Part shown: positions 9,557 through 17,620 of the stretch, piece after piece | Numbering within the stretch: the stretch's first letter is position 1 | Layout of the letters: each line of letters opens with the position of its first letter | Program-made: the position numbers and the translations under genes | Source of the DNA: Novipirellula artificiosorum | GTDB lineage: Bacteria > Planctomycetota > Planctomycetia > Pirellulales > Pirellulaceae | Direction: 5' to 3' | DNA length: 64,000 nucleotides | Assembly (NCBI RefSeq): GCF_007860135.1 | Contig: NZ_SJPV01000017.1 | Span: 58,425 to 122,424 of the forward strand | Notes under the pieces: model-generated | The model's input: the letters and a program-made list of their open reading frames with translations, nothing else | Database searches by the model: none | Told to the model about the DNA's origin: nothing

Positions 9557-10304
9557 TGTAACCGGCGTTGCGCCGGTCAACATGCGAGCTTTGGTGGAGT
9601 GTAGTGCTGAATCAGGTTTCGATTTGGGTGAGCTTGATCGATTTCGTATTGCATATGCCAGTCGATGAAGGTTCGCCAGGGCCGATTTCATGTGTTCCTG
9701 CACCAATTGCAGATAACGACGTTGCAGACGCGGCTCCAGCCGCGGAAGATTGATTCCATCCAGGGCAGTCTACAAACTAAGGAAACTTGTGTAGATACCA
9801 ATGCCCAGAGGGAGAGGTAAATCTTGTAAGTCTTTTTCAATCAACAACTTAAAAACTGCACGACCTCTTCCGAGGGAGGGCCATACGGAAAAAGTCGATC
9901 TAAGAGTATGTCCCTACTTGCTTGGCCTTAGTCGAACATGCGCCTTTGGCCAAGATTTCCTTGTTGGCCCTCGAAATCGGCCGTTCACGACGGCACTATC
10001 CAATCGTATACTTTTTTTGCGTGGATTCTTACAAAACCGTTAATAGAAAGTTTCACACGGGGAGGGCAATATCGCTAGGGTCGGCCTGATCTGCAGAACG
10101 GGATCCTTTCGCAAAACCAATCCACGTGGATTGCGGTTGTTGATTAGCGGGCGCAGTACGTCGCTGCCCAACAAAGTGGCGCTGCAAAATGAGAACATTT
10201 GATTAAGATAGTCAAAAATTGCGAGACGCAATCCCTGGCGCAGGTCGTCAGTGGTACCTTCGTATACGGCGGGAATTGGACGAAATCATGGGTGTAGCGA
10301 CATC
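9557..10304. other. Gene-poor stretch between the LRR gene and the BMC island
   Basis: About 750 bases with no supportable gene. It holds a perfect short hairpin (ACCGGCG-TTG-CGCCGGT, 9560-9576) exactly where homology of the LRR gene breaks off, and a 43-bp segment shared with 40 kb. Short open frames here lack coding character. The region probably contains the promoter of the PduS-like gene, but no clear promoter was seen. Confidence 0.5.
9810..9852 (+). repeat. 43-bp segment repeated at 40054-40096
   Basis: The segment containing GGTAAATCTTGTAAGTC followed by TTTTTCAATCAA and AACTTAA is found again at 40054-40096 with only a couple of differences. Here it continues uninterrupted into AAACTGCACG. 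At 40 kb it is cut directly after AACTTAA by the left end of an ISL3-like element. This copy is therefore the unoccupied version of that insertion site. Confidence 0.7.
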
Positions 10305-11657
10305 ATGGGCATAGCGACAGCTGAGAAACTGGAACTGCTTCGGCAAATTCGAAATGCTGGAGTGATTGGGGCTGGCGGCGCCGGGTTCCCTACCTACAAG
10401 AAGCTCGACGCGACCGTTGAACACGTGATCGCCAACGGTGCAGAATGTGAACCGTTGCTTCAAAAAGATCGTGAATCGATGCTGCAGCGGCAGGATGCCT
10501 TTTTTCAAGGCCTGCGAATCCTCCGTGATCTCACCGACGCATCGACCGTTACGGTTGCCGTCAAGAAGAAGAACGAAGATGTGATTGATCGCTTCCAAGG
10601 CGATCTCGGCACAAACCGTTTCGAAAGCCTGGTCTATCCAAACGTTTATCCCGCGGGCGACGAATACATTCTGGTTTACGAGATCTCGGGTCGATTGATT
10701 CCGCCCGGCGGCATTCCGCTGAATGTGGGTTGTGTGGTGGATAACGTCGAGACGATTATCAATGTAGCATTGGCCCTCGAAGGCCAGCCGGTAGTCGACA
10801 AATTCGTCACCGTATGCGGTGCGGTGGCCAATCCGTTGACGACCGTGGTCCCCGTTGGCGTAACCATCGCGGAATGTTTGGAATTGGCCGGTGGATTGAC
10901 GGTCGACGATCCGCTGATTTTGACGGGTGGGATCATGATGGGCGGCGTCACGACCGATTTATCCACACCGGTCGGAAAGAACATGGGTGGCATCATTGCG
11001 TTGCCAAAGGATCACTACCTCGCTAAGCGAAAGACGGAGTCGCAAGAAACCTATACGCGGGTCGGCCACGGCCAATGCGATCAGTGTTCGATGTGCACGG
11101 AACTGTGTCCTCGATACATCATGGGCTACCCGATTGAGCCCCATCGCGTGATGCGTACTTTGCTGATGACGGGTGAGGCCAAGGATCGAACCAGTTTGTG
11201 GGCTCAGTACTGTTGCGAGTGCAACGTCTGCACGATGATTGCTTGCCCGGAATCACTCGATCCCAAAAATATCTGTGCCGACGCCAAGCAAACTTTGCGG
11301 AAGAACCAACAGGGTCGAACGGAGCTGGAACTGGAGACGCTGTTTCGAGATCCTCATCCAAGTCGCAAAGGTCGCGAAATCCCAATTCCACGGCTGATCA
11401 CTCGATTGGGACTGACTCCGTACGACGTCAAGGCACCGTTTGTCAGCTTTGACAATTGGCAACCACCGCAAGTGACCATTCCTTTGAACTCACATGTCGG
11501 CGCTCCGGCAACGCCCATCGTTGCGGTCGGTGATACCGTTCGTTGCGGAGAGACGATTGCAACGGTTGACGAGCAGCAATTAGGGTGTCCCGTCCACGCC
11601 AGTATTGACGGGCGCGTGACGAAAATCAGCGCAAGCAACATTGAAATCACAGCTTAA
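10305..11657 (+). CDS. pduS: PduS/RnfC-like Fe-S flavoprotein (BMC-associated electron transfer)
   Basis: 450 residues from the ATG at 10305, close to the length of Salmonella PduS. The N-terminus (IRNAGVIGAGGAGFPTYKKL, then ANGAECEPLL) is the RnfC/NuoF-type nucleotide- and flavin-binding fold. An SLBB-like region follows. Two cysteine clusters, CDQCSMCTELCP and CCECNVCTMIACP, would hold two [4Fe-4S] centres, and the C-terminus is a barrel-sandwich segment (VAVGDTVRCGETIATV). PduS-type proteins pass electrons from NADH to cofactors or across the shell of metabolosomes. The PduT-like shell gene starts 18 bp downstream, so the two form a functional pair. A longer reading from 10251 lacks family similarity in the extra residues. 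The exact redox partner is unknown. Confidence 0.88.
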   Translation: MGIATAEKLELLRQIRNAGVIGAGGAGFPTYKKLDATVEHVIANGAECEPLLQKDRESMLQRQDAFFQGLRILRDLTDASTVTVAVKKKNEDVIDRFQGDLGTNRFESLVYPNVYPAGDEYILVYEISGRLIPPGGIPLNVGCVVDNVETIINVALALEGQPVVDKFVTVCGAVANPLTTVVPVGVTIAECLELAGGLTVDDPLILTGGIMMGGVTTDLSTPVGKNMGGIIALPKDHYLAKRKTESQETYTRVGHGQCDQCSMCTELCPRYIMGYPIEPHRVMRTLLMTGEAKDRTSLWAQYCCECNVCTMIACPESLDPKNICADAKQTLRKNQQGRTELELETLFRDPHPSRKGREIPIPRLITRLGLTPYDVKAPFVSFDNWQPPQVTIPLNSHVGAPATPIVAVGDTVRCGETIATVDEQQLGCPVHASIDGRVTKISASNIEITA

Positions 11658-11675
11658 CGAACGAACGGAAGATCG

Positions 11676-12230
11676 ATGGAAAACGGCAAAGCAATTGGTA
11701 TCGTCGAGACGTCTAGCATCGCGCGAGGTTTTTTGATCGCCGATACCGTGCTCAAGACAGCCAATGTCAAGATCATTGTCAATCGAACCATTTGTCCCGG
11801 CAAGTACATGGTACTGATTGGTGGCAACGTCGATGCCGTGACTTCGGCGATCGAGGCCGGCGTCGCGGCCGGTGCCCATACCGTCGTCGATCAGTTAGTC
11901 ATTCCAAACGTCCACCCGTCGGTTTTTCCTGCGATCAGTGGTGTGAGTCATATGCCGGAGCTCAAGGCGCTGGGCGTCATCGAAGCGTTCAGCGTCGCCT
12001 CGGTTATCGAGGCCGCGGACGCAGCGGTCAAAGCGACTCAGGTCCAGTTGATCACGATTCACTTGGCGATGGCCATCGGCGGTAAGGGCTGGGTCTCGTT
12101 AACCGGCGACGTTGCGTCGGTCACGGAAGCGGTCGAGATTGGCAGTGCGGTGATCGAACGCAAAGGATTGTTGGTCGACAAAGTGGTGATCCCCGCTCCA
12201 CGCCCAGACATCATTCGAGAATTCGTTTAA
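11676..12230 (+). CDS. pduT: PduT-like tandem-domain BMC shell trimer protein
   Basis: 184 residues with two BMC domains in tandem: residues ~5-90 (AIGIVETSSIARGFLIADTV) and ~97-180 (ALGVIEAFSVASVIEAADAA). Length and sequence follow PduT along the whole protein, including TICPGK with Cys40. In PduT the equivalent Cys (residue 38) from three subunits binds a [4Fe-4S] cluster in the pore. The conserved segments PNVHPSVFPAISG and KGLLVDKVVIPAP are also present. Together with the PduS-like protein this suggests an electron conduit through a microcompartment shell. No single-domain shell gene (BMC-H) or vertex gene (BMC-P) is in the window, so the main shell must be encoded elsewhere or lost. A run of mobile elements begins just downstream. 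Confidence 0.93.
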   Translation: MENGKAIGIVETSSIARGFLIADTVLKTANVKIIVNRTICPGKYMVLIGGNVDAVTSAIEAGVAAGAHTVVDQLVIPNVHPSVFPAISGVSHMPELKALGVIEAFSVASVIEAADAAVKATQVQLITIHLAMAIGGKGWVSLTGDVASVTEAVEIGSAVIERKGLLVDKVVIPAPRPDIIREFV

Positions 12231-12249
12231 GACGAACTTGAGTCTCGAG

Positions 12250-12271
12250 TGATCCGTCAGCATTAAATTTT
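12250..12271 (+). repeat. Left fragment of the 121-bp hairpin repeat, split by an insertion
   Basis: GATCCGTCAGCATTAAATTTT resembles the left end of the 121-bp repeat at 55580 (GGACCGTCAGCATTGAATTTT). The rest of that repeat resumes at 13125. The seven bases AAATTTT occur at the end of this fragment (12265-12271) and again at 13125-13131, as expected for a target-site duplication around the element between them. Confidence 0.65.
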
Positions 12272-12277
12272 GCTTCC

Positions 12278-12726
12278 TTAGAAGAATCTGTGGGTGAATT
12301 TTGGCTCTGGCAGCGCACCAAGGTTGTGATCGAGCGCTGTTTCGTGAGCTTCTTGGGTGCGAAAACCTTAGGAATATCTGGTAACCCGTTTTCGCTTGTT
12401 GTTAAAACCTTCTCCAACGCCGGATGACAACGTCCCTCCGGCTCGAAACCAGTTCAGCAGCAATTCGCGTTTCTTGCGGAGCGTCGTTGCTAAATCCTTC
12501 ATCGGATCGATTTTGCTTCTCATCGCGCGAGTACACCAAGCATCAAGAAACTTACCTGCCGATGCATGACGTGAAAACGGTCCAGGATACGAATCGCGTG
12601 AGGGCCCTTCTTGGCAATCACTTTCAAGTACGCCTGCCACATGTCACTGCAAACAATTGGATGTCTGTTCTCCTTCCTATTGAGGATTGCCCAGTCAAAC
12701 ACGAGGCAGGCTCTGCTGCGGAGCAA
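12278..12726 (-). pseudogene. ISL3-family transposase fragment, frameshifted
   Basis: The minus strand encodes VCSDMWQAYLKVIAKKGPHA and RILDRFHVMHRQ, part of the DDE core of ISL3 transposases. After a frameshift it reads RKKRELLLNWFRAGGTLSSG-GEGFNNK, the conserved C-terminal region. The N-terminal zinc-binding part is absent, replaced by the DNA that carries the 297-bp element. Relative to the copy at 40 kb it has extra frameshifts and substitutions. It cannot encode an active enzyme. Confidence 0.75.
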
Positions 12727-12765
12727 CCTACCGAAAGATAACTGGGCCAGGAAGGGAAGAGTTTC

Positions 12766-13062
12766 GGCTCATCCGACGGAAGCGCGCGGAACCCAGACTC
12801 GAGGTTTTTTGGAGGTATGGCTCCGGTGTCCAATGATCTCTTAGAAAAGAGTCCCCGACGGACGGTCGTCCGCAGGGAACCGGTAGCACCCTTAGCGCAC
12901 CGTCGACCGGGATATCCCTTGTCAAGTTGCACCTCTGCAGAGCTCCACTCCGTTTCTCCCGGCAACTGCACGATAACAAGTGAAAATAGCTCCTGCCAGC
13001 AATGATGGGACACCGGAGAGATGCCTCGAAAACCTCCTGCGCACGCTTCCGCCGGATGAGCC
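12766..13062 (+). mobile_element. 297-bp miniature inverted-repeat element, copy 1
   Basis: Begins GGCTCATCCGACGGAAGCG and ends in the inverted form CGCTTCCGCCGGATGAGCC. Inverted similarity continues inward with mismatches for about 60 bp (for example CTCCGGTGTCC against GGACACCGGAG). It is 297 bp, identical in length to the copies at 31170 and 59091. By eye it differs from copy 2 at 8 positions, all substitutions. No target duplication is visible here (AGAGTTTC left, AAAAAAAC right), so this copy is older or has been rearranged. It has no transposase of its own. Confidence 0.85.
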
Positions 13063-13124
13063 AAAAAAACGGGGGATCGGCATGAAGATAGCAAACAGCT
13101 CCCCACCCATTCCGTGGGAGAGCC

Positions 13125-13231
13125 AAATTTTAGGGTAGTGGATTACGCCAGAAATCCGTAACTCAAATGTTCTTAGGGGCTTCTGGCGAGGTCCACTACG
13201 TCCCAACTCGCAGTTATAACCTTGACGGTCC
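13125..13231 (+). repeat. 121-bp hairpin repeat, right part of a split copy
   Basis: Starts at AAATTTTAGGGTAGTGGA and runs through CGCCAGAAATCC, a loop, and TTCTGGCG to CCACTACGTCCC, ending in CTTGACGGTCC. It matches 55593-55700 closely and 33374-33494 in opposite orientation. The first ~14 bases of the repeat are found at 12250 instead, on the far side of the inserted ISL3 remnant. Confidence 0.75.
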
Positions 13232-13467
13232 ACTAGGAGCAGGCCTTGTGCTGGGTGTTCAACGCCAAGGATTGCCAGAGGTGCAGCTTTCGCTGGGCTC
13301 AGAAGCCTGTCGAAGGACTGATCACGAAGTGGAAGATCATGGGTCGGGGTCGATAGCAAGACGAGCGACAATCTTGAAGCGTTTACCTCTGCATTTACGA
13401 AAAACGCCTAAAGGGTTCCGACAACGAAGGGCTTCGCCCCCAGCCTGAATCCGGCGAATGTCTGGCA

Positions 13468-14964
13468 TCAACTTCGCGGCATGATTAGCGTGATTCGTGT
13501 ACCCTTTCCGGTTGCACTCTGAATCTCCATCTGACCACCGAGGTGTTCCGCACGTTCGCTTATGTTGAAGAGCCCGAAGCTGTTGCAGTGCCTTGTCTGA
13601 TTCGGGTTGAATCCCGCGCCCTTGTCATTGACCTCGACAAGCATCCAATCGTCGCTGTGCGGTTTCAGTCGCACTTGGGCACGTTTCACGCCCGCATGTT
13701 TGACGACATTGAGAAGCAACTCACGAACGGCTTGCAAGATGAAGGTGCGCAAGCCGTCCGTTGTAGGTTCGGCCTCTTCGTCCGCATCGACGGTCAGCGT
13801 CATACCAAACTTTTCTTTCATATCACCTTTGAGCCACTCGAGCGTTGCACCGACCCCCTCGACGTGAAGGACTGGAGGATGGAGATCCAGGGAGATGGAA
13901 CGCGTGATCTGGTGCGCCCTACGCAATTGGTCATCAATTTTGTCTAGCAATTGCTGCCGCTTCTCGGTCGGGATATTTTCCATGTTCAGCGCGGAGAGCG
14001 TGAACCTTGTCCCCACAAGGACCTGTTGGAGGTCTTCGTGCAGAATGTGGGCGATTCTCTTACGCTCTTCCTCCTCCGCCCGGATCAGCTTGGCGGTCAA
14101 CGCCCTCAGCTTTTCTGTCCGCGACTTGACTTTCTGCTCCAGCTCAGCACGAGCTTGGTGGACAGCTTCCTCTGCCCTCCTGCGCTGGGTGATGTCTAGC
14201 ACTGAAGATTCGAAGCCCTTTGACGTGCCATCTTTGTTGATCAGAAGCGTAGCCCGGCTCTCCGCGACGAAAGTGGAGCCGTCCTTTCTTCTCGCCAGAA
14301 ATTCCCCCTGCCAAGTTCCGACACGATGGAGCGCTGCCAGAATCGCCTGCGATTTCTCGGGGTCGTCAAGAAAATCGGGTATGGGCTTGCCGATGACTTC
14401 GTCTTTGGAGGCGTACCCCCATGTGGAGACGAAGGAACCATTGACCGTGTTGATGATGCCGTTGACATCCGCTGTGCTATTGGCGGCGAGTCCGTTTTCG
14501 TAGGCGATACTGGCAAATTCTAGGGCAGACTCCGCCTGCTTGCGCTCCGTGATGTCGGTGACGATAATACCGAGACCGTCCTGAATCTTGAATGCGGTCA
14601 ACGAGACATGGATCGGGCCAAGCTTGGGATGAGGAACAAGTTGATCAATCTGAAATGGGAGCCCTGACTCAATAACCGAGCGATACGCAGCGTCTCTGCC
14701 GCTCTGCTCCAGACTTGGCACGACATCCATTAGAGGCTTCCCAATGATGTTCGTCGCCGTTAGTCCGGTCATGTCGAGGCCCGCCGGGTTCGCATAAAGA
14801 TTTCGGAGGTCGCTATCAAAAAAGAACAAACCGTCCCTGGAAGCAGTCATAAAGCTCTGCCAAGCATCGTTACGCGATGAGGGCGGATCATGACTCTTCG
14901 CCCGAAGACGACGCAACGCTTCAATCAGCTGGGCCGTTGTCTTGGTCTCATCTTTCACAGTCAT
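13468..14964 (-). CDS. PAS-domain sensor histidine kinase (NarL/HisKA_3 type), orphan
   Basis: 498 residues from the ATG at 14964; an upstream ATG at 15015 would add 17 residues of low-complexity sequence. Two PAS domains follow each other (FMTASRDGLFFFDSDLRNLY and IAYENGLAANSTADVNGIIN), each ending in a D-I-T-x-R/E-R linker. A coiled coil (EELEQKVKSRTEKLRALTAKL-like) leads to a HisKA_3 dimerisation box (ERKRIAHILHEDLQQ, with the phospho-acceptor His) and a HATPase domain (N-box RELLLNVVKHAG, G-box DKGAGF). No membrane helix is present, so it is probably a cytosolic sensor. No response-regulator gene lies nearby; its LuxR-type partner must be elsewhere or lost. Its position between shell and aldolase genes is suggestive but does not prove a role. 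Confidence 0.88.
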   Translation of the reverse strand: MTVKDETKTTAQLIEALRRLRAKSHDPPSSRNDAWQSFMTASRDGLFFFDSDLRNLYANPAGLDMTGLTATNIIGKPLMDVVPSLEQSGRDAAYRSVIESGLPFQIDQLVPHPKLGPIHVSLTAFKIQDGLGIIVTDITERKQAESALEFASIAYENGLAANSTADVNGIINTVNGSFVSTWGYASKDEVIGKPIPDFLDDPEKSQAILAALHRVGTWQGEFLARRKDGSTFVAESRATLLINKDGTSKGFESSVLDITQRRRAEEAVHQARAELEQKVKSRTEKLRALTAKLIRAEEEERKRIAHILHEDLQQVLVGTRFTLSALNMENIPTEKRQQLLDKIDDQLRRAHQITRSISLDLHPPVLHVEGVGATLEWLKGDMKEKFGMTLTVDADEEAEPTTDGLRTFILQAVRELLLNVVKHAGVKRAQVRLKPHSDDWMLVEVNDKGAGFNPNQTRHCNSFGLFNISERAEHLGGQMEIQSATGKGTRITLIMPRS

Positions 14965-15039
14965 GACTCCTGACAAATGAAATGGGATGACTGATTTGTG
15001 GGTCAAGGCACCCATAAGGGGCGAATCACCAACCGATCA

Positions 15040-15903
15040 TCATCTCAGGTGGTTGTTTCGATAATCTCTTGGTGATGATCCGGTCAGCGTTTTGAATTGA
15101 CGGCTGAAGTAATTGCTGTCGCTGAATCCAACCAACATCGCAATTTCAGTGATGCTCTTTTCGCTTTGTGCGAGCAATTTACAGGCTTGGCGAACTCTTA
15201 ACCGGATCAGGTAGGCGATTGGTGGACAGCCCATGGTCGACTCGAACGCTCGCAGGAAGTTTCGCCGAGACATTCCAGAGATTTCAACCAGTTCGTCGAG
15301 CGTGAGTGGATCGGCGTAGTGACGTTCGATTAGGGAAATCGCTTCCGCAATTCTCAGCAAGGATTTGCTCTGGGGATTGCGTGATTGGCTGTAACAGCGA
15401 GCAAGAAAGGTCACCAATTGCAAGAGCGTTGTTGTGGCGATGACGCCAAACCCCGGCCTGCGGTCGGTTAGCTCTTGGTCAAGTTGGTCAATCAGGCCAA
15501 TCGCTTGAACCAACTTGGGCGGCGACAGTTGTAATCGACTATTGAAGCCATGGCGTTTCCGCCAATCTGGCTCGAGCGTAAACAACGCATGGTACCCAGG
15601 AAGCAATTGCAGATCACTGAACGTCATCGGTAACTCGGTTGCGTCAAATAGCACGTTGATCAGACGCAGTTGGTCCATATTCAAATAGTCATGTGGACGC
15701 ATGGGACCAATGACAAACGTATCGCCTGTCCCAATTTCATAGGAGTCCTCCCCCGTAATATGTTCCCCTTTGCCGCCGGTGATGATGACGATTTCGGAAA
15801 ACTCGTGGGAGTGAAGTCCGAACGGTTTTTGCGGATCACGTCGTTCCACAACAATGGGAAAACCATCCTCATGGAACCAGTTCTGTTTTTTTAGCACCTG
15901 CAT
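15040..15903 (-). CDS. AraC-family transcriptional regulator (cupin plus HTH, RhaS-like)
   Basis: 287 residues from the ATG at 15903. The N-terminal cupin sensor starts after WFHEDGFPIVVERRD and has the sugar-binding style HSHEFSEIVIITGGKGEH and GDTFVIGPMRPHDY. The C-terminus has two helix-turn-helix motifs (LTLDELVEISGMSRRNFLRAF and SITEIAMLVGFSDSNYFSRQF) ending in SPRDYR. This architecture is shared with RhaS/RhaR rhamnose regulators. It is transcribed away from the aldolase and alcohol dehydrogenase genes, so it may activate them from the shared 15.9-16.28 kb region. The ligand is inferred to be a deoxysugar or a breakdown product; nothing in the sequence proves it. Confidence 0.9.
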   Translation of the reverse strand: MQVLKKQNWFHEDGFPIVVERRDPQKPFGLHSHEFSEIVIITGGKGEHITGEDSYEIGTGDTFVIGPMRPHDYLNMDQLRLINVLFDATELPMTFSDLQLLPGYHALFTLEPDWRKRHGFNSRLQLSPPKLVQAIGLIDQLDQELTDRRPGFGVIATTTLLQLVTFLARCYSQSRNPQSKSLLRIAEAISLIERHYADPLTLDELVEISGMSRRNFLRAFESTMGCPPIAYLIRLRVRQACKLLAQSEKSITEIAMLVGFSDSNYFSRQFKTLTGSSPRDYRNNHLR

Positions 15904-15932
15904 GAATAGACGCTTCCTTAACGAAGGCTTGG

Positions 15933-16049
15933 ATGCCCGTAAGCCCTGGCAATGCGCCGCAGCACGCAATTGGGACTGGTTTCGCGTTTGGCATTATTGT
16001 GCTGATGTTTGGCGCAATCGTCAAGGTTTTCGAGATCGCATTGGCGTAG
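15933..16049 (+). other. Short hydrophobic reading frame, possible C-terminal relic of a transporter
   Basis: A 38-codon frame, MPVSPGNAPQHAIGTGFAFG then IIVLMFGAIVKVFEIALA, lies in the divergent region between the AraC regulator and the aldolase. It contains one clear membrane helix. It may be the tail of a deleted membrane transporter or a tiny membrane protein. No ribosome-binding site stands out, so it may be neither. Confidence 0.3.
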
Positions 16050-16281
16050 GTTTTGCTAATCGGTGGCGTTTCGCTAGACTGGCGAACGACTTCTTTTTGT
16101 TTGCGAGCGCTTGATCCACACCAGGATTTGGGGTTGGGCCGTAGCGGAAGTCGGCAGAACTTTGGAGGATTCCGGGGACGGCCGAAACTCTTGGCGAGCT
16201 CCGCTACCCCCAAAGCAAGACGGGATGATGCACGAGGCCCCAATCAAAGATCAACGAAGCATCGAGCTAGCGAGAAAAAAA

Positions 16282-17574
16282 ATGGAAACACAACAAAATT
16301 TCATCCATCCACGCGATGCGATTATGCAAACGATGGAGCGAATCTATCGGTATCGCATGACGACGACATCGGGAGGCAATCTTTCGATCCGGCGACCCAA
16401 TGGAGATATATGGATCACGCCGGCGCGCGTCGACAAGGGCAATCTTACACGAGACGATATCGTCTGCGTTCGGTCCGACGGTACCGTTGAGGGGAGACAT
16501 CCGCCATCTTCGGAGTTTCCATTCCACAAAGCAGTCTATGAAGTTCGCCCCGATATTGAGGCTGTCGTTCACGCGCATCCCGTCGCTCTGGTTGCCTTCA
16601 GCATTTGTCGGGCGGTCCCGGACACGCATCTATTCCATCAAACGTTCAAAGTATGTGGCAAAACGGGCTTTGCCCCCTACGCCGTACCCGGCAGCCAGCT
16701 ACTTGGCGACAGAATCGCCGAATCCTTCAAAGCGGGTTGTGACAGTGTGATTCTCGAGAATCATGGCGTTGTGGTAGGAGCAGAGAATCTCGCCCTGGCA
16801 TTCCAGCGTTTTGAAGCTTTTGAATTCGCTGCAAAAACCATCGTCAAAGGCACGCGTCTCGGAGAGGTTCGCTACCTCACGGAGAAATCACTGCACGAGG
16901 CGCAAGCACGAAGTGTTGCTCTCGAATCCGCAGTACCGCCGCCTGCTAGTTGTCGTGAAATGGAACTCCGGCGCCAATTGGCGACATTCCTACGCAGAGG
17001 ATGTCGACAGCGACTTTTCATTAGCACCGAGGGAAGTTTCTCAGCACGTGTCGATGAAGACACCTTCTTAATCACGCCGACTCAAGAGGACCGTGAACTA
17101 CTTCGCATCGACGACTTTGTGCTCATTCGAGGTGACGTTCGTGAAAAAGGCAAAAAGGCGAGTCTCGCCGTGTTCTCCCATCAAGCGATCTACCGAAAGC
17201 ACCCAGAAATTCAGTCGATCGTGTTCGCTCATCCCGTCAACGCAACCGCGTTCAGCGTCACGGATTCGTTTTTTGACTCACGAACGATTCCGGAGAGTTA
17301 TGTCTTTCTTCGCGATGTCCGCCGCGCACCCTACGGAGTGCAATATCAGAACGACGGAGCGATTTCCGAGTATGTGTCTCCTGCTTCCCCCGCTGCTATC
17401 CTGGAAAACGATGGTGTGGTTGTGACAGGCGACAGCATCCTCGACGCATTCGATCGGCTTGAGGTTCTCGAGTCGACGGCGGAAGCCGTCATCAATGCGA
17501 AATCGATCGGGAGCGTTTCCCCCATGCCGGACAGCGTCATTGATGAACTTCGCAGTGCTTTTCAGTTGCCGTGA
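16282..17574 (+). CDS. Tandem class II aldolase with a degenerate second domain
   Basis: About 430 residues from the ATG at 16282 (METQQNFIHPRDAIMQTM); an ATG at 16225 would add 19 residues. Two class II aldolase/adducin domains follow each other. Domain 1 keeps all hallmarks of fuculose- or rhamnulose-phosphate aldolases: the Glu in PSSEFPFH, the zinc ligands in VVHAHPV and the third His in ENHGVVV. Domain 2 aligns but reads AVFSHQ, IVFAHPV and ENDGVVV, so the Glu and two of three zinc ligands are gone and it is probably structural or regulatory. The expected reaction is cleavage of a deoxy-ketose phosphate to DHAP and lactaldehyde. The alcohol dehydrogenase follows 46 bp downstream. It is divergent from the AraC regulator. 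Confidence 0.85.
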   Translation: METQQNFIHPRDAIMQTMERIYRYRMTTTSGGNLSIRRPNGDIWITPARVDKGNLTRDDIVCVRSDGTVEGRHPPSSEFPFHKAVYEVRPDIEAVVHAHPVALVAFSICRAVPDTHLFHQTFKVCGKTGFAPYAVPGSQLLGDRIAESFKAGCDSVILENHGVVVGAENLALAFQRFEAFEFAAKTIVKGTRLGEVRYLTEKSLHEAQARSVALESAVPPPASCREMELRRQLATFLRRGCRQRLFISTEGSFSARVDEDTFLITPTQEDRELLRIDDFVLIRGDVREKGKKASLAVFSHQAIYRKHPEIQSIVFAHPVNATAFSVTDSFFDSRTIPESYVFLRDVRRAPYGVQYQNDGAISEYVSPASPAAILENDGVVVTGDSILDAFDRLEVLESTAEAVINAKSIGSVSPMPDSVIDELRSAFQLP

Positions 17575-17620
17575 CGAGCCCATTCAATTTCAATCGCCAC
17601 CCGTTTAAGGGAACTCAGAC

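Larger units (their letters stand above)
12272..13124 (-). mobile_element. ISL3-like insertion sequence remnant with a nested 297-bp element
   Basis: An 853-bp block flanked by AAATTTT on both sides. Its left end (GCTTCCTTAGAAGAATCTGT) is the same as the left end of the ISL3 remnant at 40097, which has unrelated flanking DNA, so this boundary is real. The right end, read inward, is GGCTCTCCCACGGAATGGG and pairs imperfectly with the left end, giving degenerate terminal inverted repeats. ISL3 elements typically make 8-bp duplications. The block contains a decayed transposase piece and one copy of the 297-bp miniature element. Confidence 0.65.

Noticed and set aside
9560..9576. Hairpin ACCGGCG/CGCCGGT considered as an intrinsic terminator or an attC-like site.
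   Set aside because: No T-tract on either side, no integrase gene and only one copy noticed, so neither role is supported.
13468..14523. Long open frames on the plus strand opposite the histidine kinase (for example 13895-14503).
   Set aside because: They have no domains or start signals and mirror the codon structure of the clear kinase gene; they are antisense shadows.
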